DNA from: Phyto melanocephala
Taxonomy: Eukaryota; Arthropoda; Insecta; Diptera; Rhinophoridae
DNA length: 64,000 nucleotides
Assembly (NCBI GenBank): GCA_941918925.1
Contig: OW799233.1
Coordinates: 116,821,833-116,885,832, forward strand
Direction: 5' to 3'
Shown here in pieces: positions 24,592 to 35,706 of this stretch. Made by a program: the position numbers and the translations under genes. The notes below the pieces were generated by a model. That model saw only the letters and a program-made list of their open reading frames with translations. It did no database searches and was not told where the DNA came from. Numbering within the stretch: position 1 is the first letter of the stretch; each line of letters opens with the position of its first letter.

Positions 24592-25783
24592 ACCTGAACT
24601 TTTTTTGGGGAAAAGTAATTTTTTTGGTAATAAAATAAACTTTTCTTGTTTTTCTAAATTTTTCTAACTTTTCAAATGTTGATCTATAGATTTTGAAGGC
24701 AATTTTTCAATGTCCAGCACTTGTTTGCAACATTATATTAACTATGTATACCTGGACGTATTTAAAAACTTGTTTTAGTGCCCTCTTGTTTAAGCTTAAA
24801 AATCCTTTCATTCGTAAAACTAAAAACTAAATGTTGTTTTTAACTTAGTTTATAAGCATCGACCCATTCTTTAACCAGGTTATTTATATTATCATGCATC
24901 CAAATTTTTCGCCAGTCATACAATATACCCCTAATTTTACACATAAATAAATAAAAAATTATTCATTAATTAACTGTATTTCTTTTTCAGTCCGAACCCC
25001 ATTTTTAGTTATGGTTTTGTATTTAATATTTTTCTCTATTACTTCCCTTTTCTGCAGAAAAAAATAATAATACAAGTTTAGAAAAAATAAATCAAAAGTT
25101 TTATACTTTCATTTTTCCTCAAACATAGGAAACTTTTAACTTGACTTAAACAATCATTTTGTTTCTTTTTAAAATGGCTAATATGTATATGTTAAATAAA
25201 ATTTTCAAGACTATAATATGTGCCATAAACAAACAAAAAAATGGTAAATAAAACATACTACATCATTATGCTCCATTCAGTGCAGTACAATTTATAAAAA
25301 AATAATAATAATGAAATGGCTAATAAATAACCTTGATGTTTTTAAACTCTTTTTTACCACTTCCGTATATGGTTTAAAACTTAAAAACCATATTAATAAA
25401 ATACATATATTTGTACATTAACTACTCAAGTGAAAAAAAAAATTTAATAAAATCTACAATCGAAAAATTAGAGGCTTTTTATAGCAATTCAACGTAATTG
25501 CACTCGCAATCATACCATGAAGTTTTATGTATTACATTTTTTATGTCAGTGATTCTTGATTAGTTAACAATAGGAGAGACATATTATTATTATATCTCCA
25601 TAAACACTGGGCACACTCACATAAACCATCCCAAACGTACGACGAAATTTTGATTGGAATAGGTCGACCCGTTTCCGCAGTTACTGGTGACATTAAAGCG
25701 TACACTTCTTTTTATATATGTATGTACAAATATATAGATGACTAAAATTATAATAAAAGTTACACTTTTGAAAAGTTTCTTAA
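24592..25783. other. A/T-rich stretch, nothing definable
   Basis: No coding, RNA or repeat boundary recognised. Two pyrimidine-AG stretches (near 24990 and 25055) look like acceptors but no frame follows them. Confidence 0.4.
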
Positions 25784-26070
25784 AGGCTACAATACACGGC
25801 ATGTTCTTTACATCTGACTTTAAAATTTGTGAGACATATGTAATTCTACATGTCTGTCAAAATTGTACTTTTACAGGCAACCGTCGCTGAAATTTCTGCC
25901 AACTGCTGATGTCACATGTTTTGACAGAAGAAAATAGATTGCGCTCTAATTGAAATTTTGTCAGATGTCTCAACATATGTAATGTTTTAAAGGTAACACA
26001 CGACATGTTCGTATTTATCAGTGTAGAATTTGTCAAGTCAGATGTAAAAAACATGCCGTGTATTATAGTC
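25784..26070. mobile_element. MITE family 2, copy 1 (about 287 bp)
   Basis: Terminal inverted repeats of about 28 bp read GRCTAYAATACACGGCATGT followed by TYTTTACATCTGACTT. TTAA lies next to both ends (25780-25783 and 26071-26074), though the left side has one extra base, so a TTAA duplication is only suggested. Inside, ACATGTCTGTCAAAA and TTTTGTCAGATGTCT form a further inverted pair. A broken second copy is at about 55565-56190. Confidence 0.7.
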
Positions 26071-26074
26071 TTAA

Positions 26075-27677
26075 TCAAAATTTCTTTAAAATTAGCTTAT
26101 TCACAAGAGCAAGTAAGTAGTAACGTTTTGTCATAAAGTCATAATTTTCAAAAATTTTAATATGATTGAAAAGTATTGTATTGCTAAATTTAAATTTTTA
26201 GACCTTTTTAAAATTTGAAAAAAATATGACAATACGATACTAAAGGACACCTTATGCATTACCTAAATATTTCTTTAATAAATCTTTGATGAACTTTAAA
26301 AATTTAATATAAAAATTTTAAACTTTTTAATTTCTAATTGAATGCATGTATGTATGTACGTCGCCCTAATTTTCATTATTTGTATGTAAATAAGATCGAT
26401 ATGAAAGTAATTCTTTGAAACTACAATTTGGGAACTTCCTGTTATCGGCCAAACAAAAGTGGGCTGCAAAGTGGTAGTTAATTATATAAAAAAAAACAAT
26501 AAATAAATATTAATTAAGCCAAATAACATAACATAAAACGTGAAAAATAAAACCAAAATAAAAAGCTAAAAACAAAATCTAAAAAAAGAAACAATATGAT
26601 ATTGTATGTTGGTATGTAACAATAAAAGCACAGATTTCGTAACACTTCATAACCGTTAACATACATTTTAAAGAAATTAACAAATGGTTAAATGCAAACT
26701 GCATACACATACTTACATACAAGTATGCATACGTAAATAAAAAAACAAGTCATTAAAATAAACCATCAGCCAACAAACACTGAACTGAAGTAAACTAAAC
26801 TTAAACTAAATTTAAATTAATGGGGCTACAAACACCACTTACAATAAAATACGAGTAACAGATTCATTCATATTTATATTACCTCAGTATCAGTATATAA
26901 CATTCATATGCTACATACATATATGTATGTATTTAGTTATGAGTAGTATCCGTGTGTTTGTCTGTCTTTCTTGCAGTAAATTTTTGTGTGTGTTTTTTTT
27001 TTTGTGTGTTGAAGAAACCTAATTTAAAAATTTGTTTACTTTTTCAAAATTTTAACACTAATTATTTTGTCTGTTTGTTTGATTGTATAAAATATGTATT
27101 ATTATTGTTTAATGAACGCGGATATTGTATTGCCTTCATTTTTATGACCATGATGTTTTAATGATGATTTACATTTTTTTTTTTTTTTAAGGAAATAAGA
27201 TCATATAGAACATATTGCAGACCATATAATTCTCATTATTAACCCGATTAAAAGTGCATTTTTATATATTTTACTATTGTAACAATAGTTAAAGATTTAT
27301 TTGATACTGGTTTGATTCACCAATGATATAAAAGTCGTGCTTAAGTATCATATTACAAAATTCTTCACTAATGACTAAGTCAGTTTTATGACTCATGAAC
27401 AGTATCAGAGCTTATTAAGATATAAAAAAAATTAGTTTAACTTAATGCTTTATTCTTAAGTACTAAAATTAAGTTAATTAATGCTGTAAAATCTTTTCAA
27501 TTCCATAGTTATTTTACAAGTTAAAAACTTTTTATTTGGTTAATAACAAAACAATAGAGATGATTTTTTTTTCTTACTTAAACTCACTTTACTTAAAAAA
27601 GTAACTTATACTAGATTAATATGTTCGCTTTTTATAAATAAATAACTAATATTAAATTTATTGTTTAAATTCAAGAT
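26075..27677. other. A/T-rich stretch, nothing definable
   Basis: Contains ATGTATGT/ACATACAT runs near 26344-26360 and 26905-26935 and T-runs near 26992 and 27175. No gene or bounded repeat is supported. Confidence 0.4.
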
Positions 27678-28055
27678 AAACTAAACAAGTGCGGCAAGCG
27701 TTTTTTGGCTGTCAAAAATTCTCATGTTCATACAATTTGTATGAAACAGACCGAAATACTAAGGGCGGCAAAGCCTTGCTATTGGAAAATTTAATTTTTT
27801 AATGGAAGTTGGCTGCAGTACAACTGTTGTTTTTTTATATTTTTGTAATTGTTGAAAAGTAATGTAATTTTAGCTATTTTCAGGTTAATCTAGCGATTTT
27901 ATTTCTATATAGTGAGTTTTATTAAAAAACATAAGTGAACATGTTTATTACACTGTTTATTACACAACGTTGACGCTCTTGTTAAGGTTTGTCATCTCAG
28001 CGTTACCGCTCAGCGGAATATTACGCAACGCCTGCCGCTCTTGTTAAGGTTGGTC
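27678..28055. mobile_element. TIR repeat family 3, copy 1
   Basis: Left end AAACTAAACAAGTGCGGCAA and right end (minus strand) CCTTAACAAGAGCGGCAGGC form an imperfect TIR. A second internal copy of the ACGCTCTTGTTAAGGTTTG end lies at about 27972-27990. The same ends bound the copy at 38511-38802. No coding content. Confidence 0.5.
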
Positions 28056-28083
28056 TGTAAGGAATCAATATATCTTAAATCTA

Positions 28084-29077
28084 TCTATCTATATATATAA
28101 AAGTGAAACTCTGTGTGTGTGTGTGTGTGTTAGCTATAGACTCCGAAACTGTAAAACCGATCGGGCTCAAACTTGGGTAAGTTGTTGTACACATACCAGG
28201 GAGTGTTTATGGGTGAAAAAAAGTGGGCGGAGCCACGCCCATAAAAAATTAGTTATCAGTTTTAGCTACTTGCACTTGACCGATTTTTCTGAAACTTTAC
28301 ACACATATCGAGCTGTCATGACTAAATAATTTCGTGGTAAGAAAAGTGGGCGGGGCCACGCCCCTAAAAAAGTTTTAATTTTGAGGTACTTGCACTGGAC
28401 CGATTTTTCTGAAACTTTGCACACATATTGAACTGTCATGGCTTTATAATTTCGTGGTTGAAAAAGTGGGTGGGGCCACGCCCATAAAAAATTAGTTATC
28501 AGTTTTAGCTACTTGCACTGGACCGAATTTTCTGAAACTTTGCGAAAATATTGAGCTGTCATGACTTTACACTTTCGTCATTAGAAAAGTGGGCAGTGCC
28601 ACGCCCATTAAAAAATAGGTATCATTTTGGGGTACTTGCACTGGACCGATTTTTCTGAAACTTTGCACACATATTGAGTTGTCATGACTATACAGTTTCG
28701 TATTTAGAAAAGTGGGCAGTGCCACGCCCATAAAAAAAGGTATCATTTTGAGGTACTTACACTGGACCGATTTTTCTGAAACTTTGCACACATATCGAGC
28801 TGTCATGACTAAATAATTTCGTTATTAGAAAAGTGGGCAGTGCCACGCCCATAAAAAAAAGATATCATTTTGAGGTACTTGCACTGGACCGATTATTCTG
28901 AAACTTTTCACACATATTGAGCTGTTATGACTTTACAATTTTGTGATTAGAAAAGTGGGCAGGGCCACGCCCGTAAAAAAATTATAATTTTTAGGTTTTT
29001 GCACTTGATATTCAATTAAATTCAGAGTGCATTTCGATTCATTAAGGGGCGTAGCAACGCGCGCCGGGTTTGGCTAG
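28084..29077 (+). mobile_element. Nonautonomous Helitron, array copy 1
   Basis: It begins TCTATCTATATATATAAAAG followed by a (GT)n run and ends GGGTTTGGCTAG. A short GCGT-AGCA-ACGC hairpin sits about 13 bases before CTAG. TC at the 5' end, hairpin plus CTRR at the 3' end and insertion between A and T are the canonical Helitron pattern. The body is about seven monomers of roughly 120 bp, each with a GTGGGCGGGGCCACGCCCA-like palindromic box (starting about 28223, 28346, 28466, 28589, 28712, 28833, 28955). No Rep/helicase is encoded. Confidence 0.85.
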
Positions 29078-29829
29078 TCTATCTATATATATAAAAGTGA
29101 AACTCTGTGTGTGTGTGTGTGTGTGTTAGCTATAGACTCTGAAACTGCAAAACCGATCGGGCTCAAACTTTGGTGAGTTGTTGTACACATACCGGGGAGT
29201 GTTTATGGATGAAAAAAAGTGGGCGGGGCCACGCCCATAAAAAATTAGTTATCAGTTTTAGCTACTTGCACTTGACCGATTTTTCTGAAACTTTGCACAC
29301 ATATCGAGCTGTCACGACTAAATAATTTCGTGATAAGAAAAGTGGGGCGGGGCCACGCCCCTAAAAAAAGTTTAATTTTGAGGTACTTGCACTAGACCGA
29401 TTTTTCTGAAACTTTGCACACATATTAAGCTGTCGTGACTTTATAATTTTGTGATTAAAAAAGTGGGCGGGGCCACGCCCATAAAAAAAAGCTACAATTT
29501 TGAGGTACTTGCACCAGACCGATTTTTCTGAAACTTTGCACACATATTGAGCTGTTATGACTTTACAATTTCGTAATTAGAAAAGTGGGCAGGGCCACGC
29601 CCATAAAAACAATTTTAATTTTGAGGTTCTTGCACTGGTCCGATTCTTCTGAATCTTTGCACACATATTGAGCTGTTATGACTTTACAATTTCGTGACTA
29701 GAAAAGTGGGCAATGCCACGCCCATAAAAAAATTATAATTTTTAGGTTTTTGGACTTGATATTCAATTAAAATTCAGAATGCATTTCGATTCATTAAGGG
29801 GCGTAGCAACGTGCGCCGGGTTTGGCTAG
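29078..29829 (+). mobile_element. Nonautonomous Helitron, array copy 2
   Basis: Its first base follows directly on the CTAG of copy 1, with no spacer. It repeats the full unit: TCTATCTATATATATAAAAG start, (GT)n, about five 120-bp monomers (palindromic boxes from about 29219 to 29707), then the hairpin and GGGTTTGGCTAG. The monomer number differs from copies 1 and 3. Confidence 0.85.
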
Positions 29830-29845
29830 TCTATATAAAAGTGAA

Positions 29846-29884
<39 letters not shown>

Positions 29885-30711
29885 GCTATAGACTCCGAAA
29901 CTGTAAAACCGATCGGGCTGAAACTTTGGTAAGTTGTTGTACACATACCAGGGAGTGTTTATGGGTGGAAAAAAGTGGGCGGGGCCACGCCCATAAAAAA
30001 TTAGTTAGCATTTTAAGCTACTTGCACATGACCGATTTTTCTGAAATTTTGCGCACATATTGAGCTCTCATGACTAAATAATTTCGGGATAAGAAAAGTG
30101 GGCGGGGCCACGCCCCTAAAAAAGTTTTAATTTTGAGTTACTTGCACTGGACCGATTTTTCTGAAACTTTGCACACATATTAAGTTGTCATAACTAAATA
30201 ATTTTGTGATTAAAAAAGTGGGCAGTGCCACGCCCATAAGAAATAAATGATAGTTTTTAGCTCCTTGCACTAGATCGATTTATCTGAAACTTTGCACACA
30301 CATATTGAGCTGTCATGACTATATAATTTCGTGATTAGAAAAGTGGGCAGGGCCACGCCCATAAAAAAAAGTTATAAGTTTGAGGTACTTGCGCTGGACC
30401 GATTTTCCTAAAACTTTGCACACACACTAAGCTGTCATGACTTAAAAATTTCGTGATTATAAAAGTGGGCAGTGCCACGCCCATAAAAAAAAGTTATCAT
30501 TTTGAGGTACTTACACTGGACCGATTTTTCTGAAACTTTGCACACATATTGAGCTGTTAAGACTTTACAGTTTCGTTTTTAGAGAAGTGGGCAGGGCCAC
30601 GCCCATAAAAAAAATTATAATTTTTAGGTTTCTCCACTTGATATTCAATAAAAATTCAGAATGCATTTTGATTCATTAAGGGGCGTAGCAACGCGCGCCG
30701 GGTTTGGCTAG
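29830..30711 (+). mobile_element. Nonautonomous Helitron, array copy 3
   Basis: It starts TCTATATAAAAGTG directly after the CTAG of copy 2, with a shortened TA block and the longest GT run of the three. About six monomers follow (boxes from about 29975 to 30587), and it ends GGGTTTGGCTAG followed by T at 30712. With the A at 28083, the whole three-unit array sits in a single AT target. Confidence 0.85.
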
Positions 30712-31280
30712 TAAAAACATAAAAATGGTTTAGTTTCTTTGTTATTATTATATAATATTTAACTATTATTTGTATAACAATATAGAGGTTTGTTTATGAT
30801 GAAATTGTAATACCACAAAGATGGTTTCACATCCACGTTACAGTATACCTTTTAATCAGTATCCATTTCTTTAGTATGTTTCCATAAAATTTGATACATA
30901 GGGACAAACCTCTTCGAGTTTGGATTTAAATGGTCAATGATTTCACGTAGCCCCCAATACTTACGGGATTGATCCTTGATTTTCATAACTGACATACACA
31001 TTTTATTAAAATTCCGCGGAAATAAATTCCACCGAGTTTTACATTGATTGAATTAATCCAATGTCCAAAATGACAACGCTATGGGGGGAAAAATCTACCT
31101 ACCGCAAAATCGGAGGAGATGGTGCCCCTCACTACACCACTACATTTGATGTTGTTCCTGAAAACTGCAATGGTTGAAACTAAGTACGAACTAGTCTTAA
31201 TAACAATTTCTAAATTGGAACTAAAATGGTAGGGATTGGAGAAGGGGGCAGCAAAGCGATCCGGAATCAAATCTGAATCT
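30712..31280. other. Unassigned patch with higher G+C
   Basis: About 30820-31270 is less A/T-rich than its neighbours. The minus strand has an open frame of 72 codons (31079-31297) and neighbouring broken frames with KIKDQSRKYWGLREIIDHLN-like text. It looks like decayed coding sequence, perhaps of a transposon protein, but I do not recognise the family. Confidence 0.3.
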
Positions 31281-31284
31281 GAAA

Positions 31285-31530
31285 AAAAAAGCATCAACGT
31301 TGTGTTATAAAATAATATTAAATATTGTTTTAAAAAAAACCACTAAATAGATAAAAAGATGAAGATAAAATTGCTAAATTGACTAAAAAGTCGGATTTTT
31401 ACTGATAGACAACGCTTAACGCGCTGATTAAGGTTTGGATGATAATGTTCAATTGACACGATTCACGATTCAATGAGGCATTAAAAAACGGCTGCTGTGA
31501 AGACGTTACGTTACCGAGACTTACGCAATC
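31285..31530. mobile_element. TIR repeat family 3, probable decayed copy
   Basis: Contains GCATCAACGTTGTGTTATAA near the left and AACGCTTAACGCGCTGATTAAGGTTTG near 31410-31436, blocks shared with 27678-28055 and 38511-38802 in the same relative order. Ends are imprecise. Confidence 0.4.
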
Positions 31531-32044
31531 TTGGTCGTTAAACATATTTAACATATCTTATACAAATAATTTTTTTTTTTAATCATGCAAAAAATACAAA
31601 ACAGAATATATATATAACAAATGTCAAATACTTATGTACATATACATATGTATATTGTAAATTTTTGTTAAAAGACAAAGTTGACAAAGATTTTGAAACT
31701 GTGAAACAGAACGGCTTCCTAAGTTTATAAAACTTAAAAAACAAACATATACACCAGCAAACACAAGTCTGGGAAATTTGTAAGTTGTCGACTCTACTTA
31801 CAACAACATAACAGAACTTGAAAGAATTAACTTATAAAGTTTTTTGTTTTATATATCTAACACATCCAAAAAAAGGAAATTTAATGAACAGATTCCTAAA
31901 AATAGATATTAGTTATAAAATGTTATGTATGAGAAAATTTTTGAATTACGCGATGAATAAACTTTGTTTCCCTTTTTAAGCACAATGTGCATAAGAAGGG
32001 GAGTTAGATTTAAAAGTTACTACTAACACATTCATATCTGGACT

Positions 32045-32290
32045 TTTGTCAAAACAACTTAAGTCGACATAAGGAAATTCCATCAAAGTAAGATCTTCAA
32101 GACGCTTTGTTTGCATTGATCGGTTTTTTTTATGTCAATCACTATTAGTGATAATACGTACTAAAAAGAGTTAACTCAAAGTTGTTTTTTTGTGCTTTCC
32201 AAAAAAAATTAAATTTTGTTAAAAGTATTTTTTTAAGTCAATAGTGCACAAAATTCTAATTACTTTTGATTAACTTATATTATAGAATAA
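32045..32290 (+). repeat. Dispersed repeat shared with 8560-8790, copy 2
   Basis: Same order of blocks as the copy at 8560-8790 (AACTTAAGTCGA, TCTTCAAGACGCTTTGTTTG, GTGCACAAAATTCTAATTA). It is diverged and has no termini I can define. Confidence 0.5.
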
Positions 32291-32589
32291 GAGATATCAC
32301 AACAAAAAGAATAAACTTCAATATACATATGTAAATGTTTTTTTATTTTCTGTTTGTTTTTTGCTCTCCTAAAATATTTAAAAATTCAAATAAGTTCAAA
32401 AGGCAACATTATTTTGAAGGTAAAAAAATATTTTTCCTCTTTTTTAATAAATAAAAAAATCTTAATTGGTATTTAAAAATTTTTTAATCGTCATTTAGAA
32501 ATTTTAATATTTTAAGTAATTTTATTTCAGTCTCGAAATTTTTCACAGTAAAATAATTGTGTAGACTTGTATAGAAAAATATGCTTGTA

Positions 32590-33512
32590 TCGGGTGTCCC
32601 AACTAGAACGCAATTTTTAAATTTGGCGCCACTCGAAGTGTCATTGTTTGACATTTTAACAATTGTTATTGTTTGCTAGTAGAAGGTACGAGGTTAGTAA
32701 AAATGGAGCGCTACACGAATGAACAACGCATTTTCATTGTGAAATTGTTTTACCAAAATAGTGAAAGTTTTGCGGCTACAGTTCGCAAATTGCGATCAAT
32801 TTGGGGTCACAATAATGCTCCAAAAGAGTCAACTGTAAAGAGATTAATGGATAAATTTACCGAAACTGGGTCTGTTAGTGATGTAAAGACAACAACGCGC
32901 CTTCGACCAGGTCGATCGACCGAAAATGTCGCACCTGTACGTGATGATGTCGCTCAAACTCCATCCACCTCAATTCGAAACCGAGCTCAGCAAATTGGTG
33001 TCTCCAAATCCACTATGCAGCGAATTTTGACGAAAGATTTGCATCTTCATGCATACAAACTTCAATTGACTCAGGAACTGAAGCCAGCATGTCATACAGC
33101 CAGAGAAACAATTCAATTGCTGCATCAGTCATTTCCCGGTCGTGTTATTTCGCGTTTTGGAGACCAGAATTGGCCGCCTAGATCGTGTGATGTAACACCT
33201 TTAGATTTTTTTCTTTGGGGTTTTTGAAGTCGATGGTTTACGCGAATAAGCCGACGCCGAATCAAGCCTTAAAAGAGGAAATTGGACGCTGCATTAATGA
33301 AATACCGCAGCATTTATGCAAAAAGATCATTAAAAATTTCATCAAAAGATCGCGTGTATGCCAGCAAAACCGCGGCGGCCATCTGCACGATATATTGTTC
33401 CATACATAACCTCATTCTGTCTACTTTACGATATAATAAAGTTTCACGATTTTTTTTTAATATCTGTGTTTTATTTAAAATTTAAAAATTGCGTTCTAGT
33501 TGGGACACCCGA
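32590..33512 (+). mobile_element. Mariner-type element with intact TIRs and TA target duplication
   Basis: The 923-bp element starts and ends with the same inverted repeat of at least 35 bp (TCGGGTGTCCCAACTAGAAC then GCAATTTTTAAATTT), perfect by eye. TA flanks both sides (32588-32589 and 33513-33514). It carries one transposase gene with an internal deletion and a frameshift, and an AATAAA signal at 33435-33440. The unbroken ends mean it could still be mobilised by a related transposase supplied elsewhere. Confidence 0.9.
32703..33409 (+). pseudogene. Mariner-type transposase, internally deleted and frameshifted
   Basis: The start ATG (32703) opens MERYTNEQRIFIVKLFY, the first helix-turn-helix of this mariner group (residues about 1-57, ending TGSVSD). 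A second helix-turn-helix follows (TSIRNRAQQIGVSKSTMQRI, about 88-107). After LTQELKPA the protein jumps to CHTARETIQLLHQ, so the first catalytic aspartate region (SDE) and the aspartate before GATCHTA are gone. The third acidic site (WPPRSCDVTPLDFF) remains. A one-base loss in the T run at 33221-33225 gives a stop at 33225-33227; the true C-terminus (GFLKSMVYANKP to GGHLHDILF) continues in another frame to 33409. DNA binding may be encoded, catalysis not. Confidence 0.85.
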
Positions 33513-33621
33513 TATATATAGTAGCAAATTACCAATGCCAAAAAATAAGAAATGTTAAAAACACATTGACCAAGCAGTTGTCTAAACATTAACTTTTGTT
33601 TCAACAACAAAAATGACATCC

Positions 33622-34615
33622 CTGAGCGCAAAGTAATAACGTGGTTGTGGCTGTCATAATCTAAGAGCAACATATTATGACTGAAATGTATAATTAAAGG
33701 TAAAACATATAATGGTTGTATGTTTAATTAATTAATATTGTGTCTACTGTAAGAAAGTAAATATATATCTTTTCGTTTCTATAATTTTTCACAAACTGAC
33801 AAACATAAAAAAAATATTGAACATATAAAAAACAACTACTATGATTAAGAATTTACATTGAAACTAAAATATAAAACCGTTTAAGTATTTCTAACAAACA
33901 CCCCTTCAATGTAAATTCATCATATATGTATGTACATAAAAAGTTTAAATTACAAATTATTTAACATTTCAATAAAATACAACACTCAATTGATTAGGCA
34001 AACATTTCGTCAAAATATTCGCTACATTGGACTCGGTAGGTGGATACTTCAATTCTATCTAATTAGCATTGTATTTCTCATTGATATAAAGATAACGTAT
34101 ATCAATGTGTTTGCTCCTCTTTAATGTCATATCGATTCCTTACTTCCTCAACCTCGTATCTTAAAAAATACGGTTTTGACTTTTTCATATCAAACGATTG
34201 TTTTAAGCTTTAACTAAAAAGGGTTAGTATAATATTACTACTAATATACATAAATGCAATCAATTCCTTAATAATTGCATTTAAACTTTTAATCAAACAC
34301 CGAAGTATAAAAAGATGAACCGTTTTTTTTTTTCTCTCCTGAAAAATTTTATTTTTTAAGATACGAGGTTGAGGAAGTAAGGCATCGATATGTCAAAAAT
34401 TGGTCGCCTTGATTATCACAACATAAGGTAGTTTTAAAATTCAAGTTCACTTTTTAGATTTCAATAAAAACTAATCGAAATGTATACAGTTTCCATCGAA
34501 CTTAAAGCAAATTTTTTTTTGTTTTTTCGATTCCCATTAAATCGATTGTTATAGAAAATATAATATGATCATCGTGATAATGTCACAGCCATGGTTTTTC
34601 TTTGCGAGTGTATAA
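33622..34615. mobile_element. TIR-bounded noncoding repeat, copy 2 (with nested MITE)
   Basis: Left CGCAAAGTAATAACGTGGTT and right (minus strand) CGCAAAGAAAAACCATGGCT are related to the ends of 3907-4729. Inner motifs GTCATAATCTAAGAGCAACAT and AATATAATATGATCATCGTG match the other copy's subterminal parts. It is split by the MITE at 34128-34392. Boundaries are approximate. Confidence 0.5.
34128..34392. mobile_element. MITE with long TIRs (265 bp)
   Basis: Inverted arms of about 40 bp are nearly perfect: CATATCGATTCCTTACTTCC plus TCAACCTCGTATCTTAAAAAAT at the left, and the complement at the right with one difference. The noncoding interior is A/T-rich. No target duplication is evident. Confidence 0.75.
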
Positions 34616-35410
34616 GACATAAAAGAGCTAAAACTTAATTTGGGTTTCGAAGGCGATCGTAGATAAAACTTGAACGTTCTAGTAAAACTACAAATGCGTT
34701 CGTATGTTGAAATTTGGTTCCTGAAATTGACGCAAACCTGCATACTGGTCTTTATTTGGGAATTGATGTATAATGAAGTTTTTTTTTTAAATTAAAAAAA
34801 AAAATGTTCAAAACTTTTTAAATGATAAAAATTATTTATGCTCTTATGTCTTATCAATTTACCTTATAGTTAATGAATAAACTGTTTTAAAGTGCATTAC
34901 GTACAAATCCGAATGAGTGTCAAAATAAATGAACAGTTAAGAAATGCTCACAACAAATAAATGAAGCAACAAAAGCAGACAAAAATACTTATTTAAATAA
35001 GGTTATGTAAAATGTCAGACAGTTTAGAATCTAACGACTTTAAAACAAAATAAAAGCCTAAAAATACTACTACTTTTTTAAGTATTATTGTCAAAAAGAA
35101 AAATAATAATAATAAAATATATAAACAACAAGTAATAAAAAAATAGGAGAAATCCAAACAGTAGAAGTCAGGTCGAAAGTAAAGAACAATTAAAAAAAGT
35201 TGAGGCTAAAAATAACTTTCAAACAAAAACATAAATGTTTCATAAAGGTTAACCTCTGTTAACATTAGGCAAATAGTTGCCCAAATAAGCGTAACCACTA
35301 TTTTTAATATTTAATCATTTAATATTATGTGATTTTCCTTGCACCAAATAATGTAAATTATAAAATAAATTGTTAAAAATAAAAAAATATATATATATAA
35401 GTATATATAT
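34616..35410. other. A/T-rich stretch, nothing definable
   Basis: A/T-rich, ending in a (TA)n run (about 35388-35418) that abuts the Penelope-like fragment. Confidence 0.4.
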
Positions 35411-35417
35411 ATATATA

Positions 35418-35706
35418 TTGGAATCTGACTCTAAAATTCCATATTTAGATACATTAGTGATAAGAAGGGGTAATAATTTGTTAATAGATTGGTACCAGAA
35501 ATCTACTTCATCCGGAAGAATCACAAATTATTATTCGAAACACCCCAAGGGAATTGTTATTAATACGGCAAAGAATTTAATTGAGAGGGTTTTAAAGATT
35601 AGTGATACAAAATTTCATAGAAAGAATATAGAAAAAATCAAAAATATTTTAGATGATAATAATTATCCAATCCAGATAATTTGTAGATTGATAGGACAAT
35701 ATAAAA
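35418..35706 (+). pseudogene. Penelope-like reverse transcriptase, C-terminal fragment
   Basis: The frame begins after the TA run with LESDSKIPYLDTLVIRRGNN, matching the strand after the catalytic region where Penelope RTs carry an IPFLD motif. It continues with WYQKSTSSGRITNYYSKHPK (the Y-K-T...S-HP block), NLIERVLKISDT and NNYPIQIICRLI. The catalytic YADD part would lie upstream and is missing. The open frame runs a few codons into the inserted Helentron to a stop at about 35712-35714. It cannot polymerise DNA. Fragment length is about 96 codons against several hundred in a full RT. Confidence 0.85.

Noticed and set aside
23880..25060. Pyrimidine-rich AG motifs resembling splice acceptors
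   Set aside because: Such motifs are frequent by chance in T-rich DNA, and no open frame, donor partner or conserved exon follows them.
25780..26074. piggyBac assignment for the TTAA-flanked MITE
   Set aside because: TTAA is near both ends but offset by one base, and the termini do not start with the usual CCC, so it was left unclassified.
28567..29543. Minus-strand frames with repeated MCKVSEKS-type text
   Set aside because: They are translations of the 120-bp Helitron monomers, not a repeat protein.
28117..30063. Small frames with MCVCVSYRLRNCKTDRA-like text
   Set aside because: They repeat in each Helitron unit because the (GT)n run and following 5' sequence are repeated. They are not genes.
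28084..30711. CRISPR-like regular spacing of about 120 bp
   Set aside because: The spacing comes from Helitron monomers in a eukaryotic genome; repeats and intervals are both homologous and there is no spacer diversity.
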